64,000 nucleotides of DNA, taken from NCBI GenBank assembly GCA_011109175.1, contig RDEW01000006.1:252920-316919 (forward strand), in the 5' to 3' direction. Positions 57,040 to 64,000 of the stretch are shown piece by piece. Each line of letters starts with the position of its first letter. Position 1 is the stretch's first letter. The translations under genes and the position numbers were made by a program. The stretch is from Dicyema japonicum (lineage: Eukaryota > Dicyemida > Rhombozoa > Dicyemidae). The notes beneath the pieces were generated by a model. That model searched no databases. It was not told where the DNA came from and saw only the letters and a program-made list of their open reading frames with translations.

Positions 57040-57224
57040 GACTATTGCGAAATCTGAAGCTGGTGATATTGTTGAAAATAATAAGAAAGATACTACTTCT
57101 TATCGTTTTCAACCGAAAATCTCTTAAAGTCGATAAATTTTTGTCTCCAAGGAGAGCGGATTCAGAAGGGGACGCTCTACTGAAGATGCTGGTCTGGTCC
57201 TACAATTGGATTTGTGCCCTATTT
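57040..57224 (+). pseudogene. APE-type LINE family C, RT fingers fragment
   Basis: Frames give RNLKLVILLKIIRKILLLIV, FNRKSLKVDKFLSP, and SGFRRGRSTED with VWSYNWICALFQ. This is the same stretch as LLPITLVNTIRKILSLVVLD to STADVVWSHRWMCAMC of the 7.4-9.1 kb copy. It is cut off at 57224 by the end of a hAT element. Confidence 0.8.
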
Positions 57225-58300
57225 CAGGGTTCGGCAATATTTTAAGGAAAAGAGCCATTTTTTGTTTTTTGACAATTAAAAAATTGAAGAGCCACTAAAA
57301 AATAACAAAATTATGTTTTATCTAATGATGAGATAATTGAGCCTTTATTTTCTTCGAACTTTGTTATAATGGATACTCACTGTCCATTTCATGTGTGTCT
57401 TTAAACAGTCGATGGTCCCTTTGATAAATTGAATGTTGTTACCTTTGATATAATAAAGTTGGTAATCTTCATAACCAATTCCATAACTTAAAATTCCTTC
57501 TGGAAATGTTCGTGGCGGATAATGCAATGTTATCACGTCATGGTCAATTTTCTTTTTCAAGAGTGAGACAACCCCTTTCTCGATGCCATCAGGCTTTGGG
57601 CACCGTCGGTTGAATTAGATACGATCTTATTCATTGTTATATTGGACTATGACATCGGCAATGTCCTCTCGATGGTTTGACCCTGTAGCGGCAATAATGT
57701 CAAAAGTTCTTCTCTAAGCAAATCTCAAGAAACACAACTTAATATAAGTTCATGAAATTAATATAATATTAATTTCATAAAAACCTGAGTCGGATCCTTA
57801 ACGTCACATGACTCTGCATCGTCACATTGCAAACTATCTTATAAGTTCTTGTGGAAAACGATGTATTTTCTTCGTTTTATTCGTAATATTTTAGAATAGT
57901 TGTTTTGACAATATAGAAAACAGGATGTATTCACCATCTGTAAATGGATTTCGCATTTTTGAATCTAATGGCTGACGATGAAGCTTACAATATTAGTAAT
58001 CCTAGCAGACTGCCTTCAAAGTGTTGAACTTCAATTTTAATATATTTTGGAGTTCTAGTTTTTTTGCATCGCCAATTGCATATTTTCTTGAAAAATCACT
58101 TGCTTTGAATTATAGTGTCTCTCCAGATTCGACTTTTTTTTATAGTTGAATGTTTCGTGCAAAGGAGATATTTTGGAAGGTGATCTGATAAAATGGCAAA
58201 AGTCTCAGTCCATTGAGGTTAAAAAAGACGTCTTCTATCCTTTTTTTACTTATTTTTTTATTTATAGACATAATTGAAGAGCCACAAACAGAATTTATGA
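57225..58300 (-). mobile_element. hAT transposon relic inserted in a family C LINE
   Basis: The left end at 57225 reads CAGGGTTCGGCAATATTT, a typical hAT terminus, with subterminal GAGCCA motifs at 57262 and 57290. On the minus strand the transposase remnants run, 5' to 3': a BED-finger-like part (KKRIEDVFFNLN near 58245-58210, KKSNLERHYNSKH near 58140-58100), EELLTLLPLQGQTIE (57710-57665), NKIVSNSTDGAQSLMASRKG (57635-57575), VSLLKKKIDHDVITLH and KGNNIQFIKGTIDCL. The order fits a hAT transposase; the catalytic Asp is in STDGA. Frameshifts and stops occur throughout. A GAAGAGCCAC motif at 58276 mirrors the left subterminal repeat, but I could not place the right end. Confidence 0.7.
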
Positions 58301-58429
58301 TTAAGCGATTATTATTATTTAAGTACTTCACGAGAGCCATACAAATTATACTCCGCATGTGCAGCAAAAGAAACAAGGTTAGATGTCATCCTTTTCCATG
58401 CTCCCCTGTTCCTAGCTAGCGATTAAGAT

Positions 58430-60300
58430 TTTTAAAATTAAAATATGAAAAAATATTTAATTATTTAAATAAAAATAACGATTTGATATATATTTGATTA
58501 CTTCAACTAAGCTTTTATTTATCAAGTGAATTAGACTGTGAACTCTCATTTTTAATTTTTTTATTATTGAGATTGAGAAAAAAACGTTATAAATAACCAC
58601 AAAGTAGATTTGTCAATAAACTCTCTCATCACTAACAATGATGTCAATTTATGGAATTTATGGCACTTAGGTATGTGGCGTGAATGTTTTTATACATTTT
58701 GTGAACAAAAAAGTTTCCTTGACTGTTTCCATAAAAATAAATATAACGACAATGTCTTTTATAAGCTTCGCCCCCTCAAACCTTGCAATGAATGCAACAT
58801 ACCCTTCTCAACTCTAAAGAAGAAATATTAATGAGGTCATCTTTGAACCGGTCGCTGTGAGAACATCAAGACTAATTAGCAGATCACTAATTCTTGTGAA
58901 TTGTATTAAATCGCTTATCGAATGAAGTAAAAACATAAAAAAAAGACATTGCTGGTTCATATAAATAGCTCATTTTAGATTCCAAAACCTTTGTGGACCA
59001 AAGCGTCTTTAATACATCACGTCACCTCTAATTTACAGATATATTTGTGGCATCAATGATGACTGGGAACTTCCATATAAACTGTATGGATTGACATAAC
59101 ATTTTAGACATGTTCCAGTTCCCCCGGAAAAGGAAAAGATTGTTTTGTGTTAAATGACTTTAGTTTAATAGCCTATATCCCTTACGAGGGATTCTTGACA
59201 GAATCCACATATTTTCAAGCAGGATTACCTCTTATTACTCCAAAGGAACCCCAAGAGGTCTTTTTTCGCATTTATTTCAGTTGGGTAACCATTTTCAACG
59301 CGGTTGTGAGTAAATAAACTGATTCTAAGCATTTTCTTATAAAACAGCGATGTACTAAAAAACCTCAAATCTCGTCAAAAATGGACAAAGTGAACTTTGA
59401 TTAGTGGTTTCTAAATATACAGACTCGTCCAAAGTTCAAAGAAGTCATCCCCATAGTTCTTTACAAGGCAGTCCTCAATTAAACTGATGAGATGTATGTA
59501 ATCTTTGACTCAGGTAAGTTCAACTCAGGATTTATCAGTTCGATATCGACCTTTCGCGTATGTTTAAGGTTTTTTGATTTTTGACTAAAATATTATAAAT
59601 TTGTGACATGGTAGCTCAGTTTGAGTCGGAAAATTGACACGGAGATATTGAACATAATGCACTCACAAAGTTCAACATGTTGTGAGGACCATTAAAAATC
59701 TCTGTTATTATCCCTCATAACCTCAAACATATTTTTGGACAGAATTTAAAATTTAGATTGCAATAAGTAGTTTATACCTCTGTCGTCCTCGATATCCTCT
59801 AGTGGACTATAAATATGTTTCAATTAGCAAGTACCATTGGATACATTCTTAGGATGTGTCGAAGCATCCCTATTTATTTTTATTGGATGAAATTTTTTTG
59901 CACTACAAATATAGATCATTGTTGCTTATCTCCATGGATGTTTTTTTTTGTTAAGTTTCCACATTTTTTGATTATTTATTTAACATCCAAAGACAACGGT
60001 AAACCATTTTCGTATTTCGGAGTCAAATCGCATAAGGGCCCCAGAGAAGTCGGTCCGGTTAGATGATCCCCACAAATCCCCGACTCCTTAACTTTGAAAA
60101 CCCATTTTTGCATTTCCTCGACCTTCCTCGTATTTGTCCAAAATGTGGACGGTCCCCACGAGGCAGATGCATGAGAAACATGGCTCGATGTACTGACTTA
60201 TTTACTTTTATTTCAATATTCCTACTTAGATTGTGACTTTTTTTATTTTATTTTAATATTATTTTTTTATATTTTTAATAAAATTAAACTTAAATAAAAT
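58430..60300. other. Unassigned AT-rich stretch
   Basis: A 73-codon + frame at 58610-58831 (MSINSLITNNDVNLWNLWHL start, several Cys and Trp) and an 83-codon frame at 59815-60066 are unrecognised. No repeat family was matched. Confidence 0.3.
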
Positions 60301-60320
60301 TGAATTTTGTGGAACGCAAT

Positions 60321-60828
60321 ATGTCAAAAGATCCTTTAGTAAATTTGGAGGTTTGTTTGGAGTGCGAGGTTAAAGAAATTTTCCCAAATGGGGAAGAAGT
60401 TTACATTGAGTAATAAAAAATTAATATTTAAGACCAATGCTATATACAGATCAAATATCTATGAATAACATAAAACTCACCAATGAGGAGAAAGTTGTAG
60501 AAAATTACCACGTTAATAAACTTGATGGAATAAGGAAAGACTTAAAGTTTGTTAATTATTTAATATTTTGACTGGCTTATCAAGAAATATCAGTTCTTAG
60601 AGATTTTCTTAAACTTTCTTCTGATAATGGTTACATTTCCTTTGCCCAACTCCCAATGTCTTCTCCTCCTCCACCTAATCTGGCATTTGACCTTCATTCA
60701 AGGAAACACGTATTACTATTATTTGAACGAAGGCATTGGACAAGGCATATTTCATTCTAATGGAAGGATATTCCAAACTCACTAATAATAAAATGATAGT
60801 AAAATTAGAACAAAATAAAAAATTTTAA
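60321..60828 (+). CDS. Unidentified small gene, three exons with 23-nt introns, one in-frame TGA
   Basis: Exon 1 60321-60409 (MSKDPLVNLEVCLECEVKEI), intron 60410-60432 (GTAATAAAAA...TTTAAG, 23 nt), exon 2 60433-60709, intron 60710-60732 (GTATTACTAT...CGAAG, 23 nt), exon 3 60733-60828 ending at TAA. The joined length of 462 nt stays in frame across both introns. Exon 2 reads MNNIKLTNEEKVVENYHVNK, NYLIF, then TGA at 60569-60571, then LAYQEISVLRDFLKLSSDNG and a SSPPPPNLAF proline run. Exon 3 gives ALDKAYFILMEGYSKLTNNK. Acidic and helical, no domain recognised, probably cytoplasmic or nuclear. The TGA may be a nonsense mutation, an error or recoding. Confidence 0.5.
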
Positions 60829-61021
60829 AATTAAGAAGAAATTGGACTCTGAGAAAGTCAAAAGAGGGAATAATTGGTGAATTGGATGATGGTATAGTCT
60901 TAGTCATTCAAAAACTAAGTCTTACCGGGAAATGTAGTCGTACTTTGTGAGATGTCTTATCGATAGCACGGTCAAAATCGTAGCTTCTATTAATGATTTA
61001 TTTAACTATGAATAACTTCTG

Positions 61022-61240
61022 GTCGCGTGGTGCCATGAGTTTTTATGTGGCTAGTTGCACAAAAATTATTTTCTTTCCTCCGATGGCGTCATTGGATCCA
61101 TCTTACTGGGGAGACGTCAATGCCTTGCCGGCATCAAGAGGATCAAACTATTCTTTTTCCGAGGTACAAAGTTACCTGGAGACAAGTTCTAGCCAGGATC
61201 AAGAGTTAGTTAGTTTGGTTACCCTTGGTCTTTAAATAAT
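61022..61240 (+). repeat. Repeat F, copy 5
   Basis: It begins CGTGGTGCCATGAG and continues TGGCTAGTTGCACAAAAATT, GATGGCGTCATTGGATCCAT, GGCATCAAGAGGATCAAAC and GGTTACCCTTGGTC. This copy keeps the 5' CGTGGTGCC start that its partner at 49.6 kb has lost. Confidence 0.7.
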
Positions 61241-61471
61241 TTTAGTTCAATTAATTTTTTTAAATAATATATTAAACCATAATTTTGGTGACTAAATTTT
61301 TTATCAAATTCCGCAATGGAAATCCTGCAAAATAATTTAAACTTCCGTGTCTTTAAGATACTGAAAATCGATCTCATTATGAGTTTTAAGATGTTCTTTT
61401 ATTCAAAAATATGTTTACCCTTATCCCAATGTTAATGATTAAAAGTGACGTTAATGATCGGTGAACCCTTT

Positions 61472-61779
61472 TTTTCACGAGAGCCATAGCATTTTATAGC
61501 TCCGCATAGGCAGGACACACACTTTATTTAAGTAAAGAACAGTTAATCTTAACTAATCGTAGAACCAAGGAATGATCTTCACTTCTTTTTTTCTTTTTCT
61601 TGTGTGAGTGTCCTTTCTAGACAATCCAGTTCCGCAGTGAGTATTCACTGATGACACGTCACTCGTCAAACCATTTCTGCATCGTAGATGCGTGGAACCT
61701 TCCACCAGGTGGACAGCAGCGAGATTCGAACCCGTAGCCTAAGCCACTTAAGCCCGACATCTAACCACTAAGCCAACGA
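61472..61779 (-). repeat. tRNA-derived SINE, full-length copy S4 with target-site duplication
   Basis: The 308-bp element is flanked by the 13-bp direct repeat CGGTGAACCCTTT (61459-61471 and 61780-61792). The pre-insertion site is intact in the paired block at 50.04 kb. Minus-strand head: A box TGGCTTAGTGG, an exact fit to TRGCNNAGTGG, and B box GGTTCGAATCT. The body shares CACTGCGGAACTGGATTGTC with S3. The 3' end is A-rich (GTGAAAAAAA) rather than (TTA)n. Confidence 0.92.
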
Positions 61780-62552
61780 CGGTGAACCCTTTATATAAAA
61801 AATTTAACAAATTTTATTGTGACGTATTCAAATCCAAATCCACAAAACTTTCTCAAGTTAGCTGAAGTTTTTTCCAAAAGAGTAAAAATCTTTCATGTAA
61901 TCAGGATATCTAAAATGGATTCTTCCAAATCATTAATTTGTTTGAGGGTTCCTTTTATTGTTTCCTCTTGATTCACCATTATATTTCATCGTGTATTTCT
62001 TCCTCGTTTTCCTGTAAAATTTCTGATACTGGAATAATGAGTACATTATGTTGCGATAGATTAAAAATTTTAAAACATATGGATTTCTAAATTTCCCAAC
62101 TAATTGTGGATTTAATCTTTCTCCAACATAGTTGCAGATTGGACAATTTTTTCATTAAAGAGCGACAAAATCATCAATTCCATCGCTTGAACATAAATTT
62201 TTGTCGCTTGAAGACATTCGAACTTCAACTCATGTTTGCTTTTAAAATTTTCTAACCACCCATTTGGTTCCTTGAAAGTCTTAAAACGTAATCTATGTCC
62301 AATGTTTGAACCTGAGGATCAATATGGAGACCACTAATTTTTAATCAGTGGACTTGCTGAAAAATTTTGCATTCTCAAGTGCTGAAATACATCGAGAACT
62401 TTTGAATAGGACATAATTTTAAAGGCGAAGGGAACCAGACGTCTCAACAGCGAGTGGAACAAAAAAAAATCCTTGAGTGAGACCACGTTCTTTTTTCGTT
62501 TCATCTTCTCGGCCTTTTCAGCGGCAGAACAAGCTCCAGAGCCACTCTGGAG

Positions 62553-63285
62553 TACAAATATTTACATAATCTTCATTCGTCTCACGATTTTCAGTCATGA
62601 ACAGATGTTCCCACCAATCACAGAAGGCATTATATCTTTTTTATTCAAGTTATAGTTCTGATGCTCGTTCCGAAAATTTGTGCTAAGAATCTGTGAGAAT
62701 AGATTTTGTCGGCTCATTTATGGAACGCCTCTAGGATTTAAGTCAATGAAAAAATTTTTTTTTAAATAAAAAATAAAATTAAAATAATTAATCAATAACC
62801 TTACCACATAACCTTTTCTGACCAATCATCTCATACATTCAACTTCTCCAAGTTATTTCAATTTTGATCTGGACTGGATTCGAACTCTAATCCTTCGTAC
62901 TCCGGTATCACAAGATTGAGAACAAAATAAATCGTGTAATTAAATGATCCCGGTGTCTATTCCGGTCCATTCATTGCGGTTAGTTTTAAACTCCTGGAAT
63001 AATTTCCACAACGGGGAGGGTTTCTTCTTGTATCTTGTGCAGGCGTCCAGATATAGTTTGATTTTAGGTCAGAGAACATTGTCTCATTATTATTACCATA
63101 ATTTTTCAACAATCACTCGGCCAAGTATATTGTTGTAAAATTCTGAAATTTAATTATGCAATAAACTACGTAATAATGTAATAATAATTGTCGTATGTGA
63201 TAGCGTCCGGGCTGTTGATACTGTCCGGGTTGATAAGACAAATTTATCACTTGAAAACATTAACAACCACTAAGTTTTGCTTCGA
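62553..63285. other. Non-coding stretch before the satellite
   Basis: Nothing recognisable apart from a GATCCCGGTGTC-type block at 62946, reminiscent of Jockey-like tails. It is AT-rich. Confidence 0.3.
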
Positions 63286-63287
63286 AA

Positions 63288-64000
63288 GATCTGTCCCTTG
63301 TTCCCTCAAAATACAAAAAATTTTATTTTGAGTCAATAAAGCGATTAAGCAAAAAAAGGGTCGAAAATAGAAGAGGTCTAAGGATCGGTCCCTTGTTCAC
63401 TCAAAAAACAAAAAATTTTATTTTGAGTCAATAAAGCGATTAAACGAGAAAAGGGTCGAAAATAGAAGAGGTCAAAGGATCGGTCCCTTGTTCACTCGAA
63501 AAACAAAAAATTTTATTTTGAGTCAATAAAGCGATTAAACGAGAAAAGGGTCGAAAATAGAAGAGGTCGAAGGATCGGTCCCTTGTTCACTCAAAAAACA
63601 AAAAATTTTATTTTGAGTCAATAAAGCGATTAAGCAAAAAAAGGGTCGAAAATAGAAGAGGTCGAAGGATCGGTCCCTTGTTCACTCGAAAAACAAAAAA
63701 TTTTATTTTGAGTCAATAAAGCGATTAAACGAGAAAAGGGTCGAAAATAGAAGAGGTCGAAGGATCGGTCCCTTGTTCACTCAAAAAACAAAAAATTTTA
63801 TTTTGAGTCAATAAAGCGATTAAGCAAAAAAAGGGTCGAAAATAGAAGAGGTCGAAGGATCGGTCCCTTGTTCACTCAAAAAACAAAAAATTTTATTTTG
63901 AGTCAATAAAGCGATTAAGCAAAAAAAGGGTCGAAAATAGAAGAGGTCGAAGGATCGGTCCCTTGTTCACTCAAAAAACAAAAAATTTTATTTTGAGTCA
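63288..64000. repeat. 95-bp satellite array, running off the window
   Basis: Units start (near GGATCGGTCCCTTG) at 63382, 63477, 63572, 63667, 63762, 63857 and 63952, an exact 95-bp period. A diverged first unit begins at about 63288. The last unit is cut by the window end. Each unit contains TTTTATTTTGAGTCAATAAA and GGGTCGAAAATAGAAGAGGT. Two variants occur: A (GATTAAGCAAAAAAAGG) and B (GATTAAACGAGAAAAGG). Their order is A B B A B A A. Non-coding. Confidence 0.97.

Larger units (their letters stand above)
60905..62552 (+). repeat. Segmental duplication, copy 2 (carries a SINE)
   Basis: The paralogue of 49510-50828. It is longer because of SINE S4 at 61472-61779 and an extra segment of about 30 bp near 61000-61035 containing TCGCGTGGTGCC, the start of repeat F. 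It ends at the same GCTCCAGAGCCACT; downstream sequences then differ. Identity is high throughout. Confidence 0.9.

Noticed and set aside
63288-64000. 95-bp array considered as a CRISPR array
   Set aside because: Units are contiguous without unique spacers and the context is eukaryotic; it is a satellite.

Overview
This is an AT-rich eukaryotic nuclear contig, almost certainly from an animal. It is dominated by decayed transposable elements, with a few host genes scattered between them. Animal origin is inferred from the mixture of Jockey-like, R4/Dong-like and RLE-type LINEs, hAT and MULE relics, a tRNA-derived SINE and three tandem genes that look LAMP-like. Where a host gene can be read it is split by extremely short GT-AG introns: 19, 23, 22 and 23 nt in a proteasome-type subunit gene, 25, 23 and 21 nt in the three LAMP-like genes, and 23 and 23 nt in an unidentified gene near 60.3 kb. 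Removing these introns gives open reading frames whose lengths divide by three. Introns this small are known from dicyemid mesozoans, so a dicyemid or another reduced parasitic metazoan is my best guess. No species call is made.

Layout. 1-9.8 kb: LINE fragments (Jockey-like RT pieces, an R4-like copy without its RT, an RLE-B copy with two internal deletions, a 106-bp perfect tandem duplication, and an APE-type family C relic). 11.3-14.2 kb, minus strand: three tandem LAMP-like genes, one apparently intact. 14.4-19.3 kb: Jockey-like, RLE-B and MULE relics. 19.5-20.1 kb: a possible host gene. 22-26 kb: two R4-like copies. 26-34.3 kb: repeat-rich and gene-poor, with family C and Jockey-like pieces. 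36.2-38.2 kb: the best-preserved LINE in the window (RLE-B, two frameshifts). 38.6-46.7 kb: more LINE relics, a termini-only R4 derivative and SINE copies. 47.2-49 kb: a hAT-like tail, a candidate gene and the proteasome-type gene. 49.5-50.8 kb and 60.9-62.5 kb: a segmental duplication, the second copy split by a SINE with target-site duplications. 51-58.3 kb: family C, R4-like, Jockey-like and hAT relics. 60.3-60.8 kb: a small spliced gene. 63.3 kb to the end: a 95-bp satellite that runs off the window.

Two themes stand out. First, the ultrashort introns mean that ordinary ORF finding misses or truncates host genes here. Second, LINE copies repeatedly lose their centre but keep both ends. 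Much of the remaining AT-rich sequence holds nothing I can assign.
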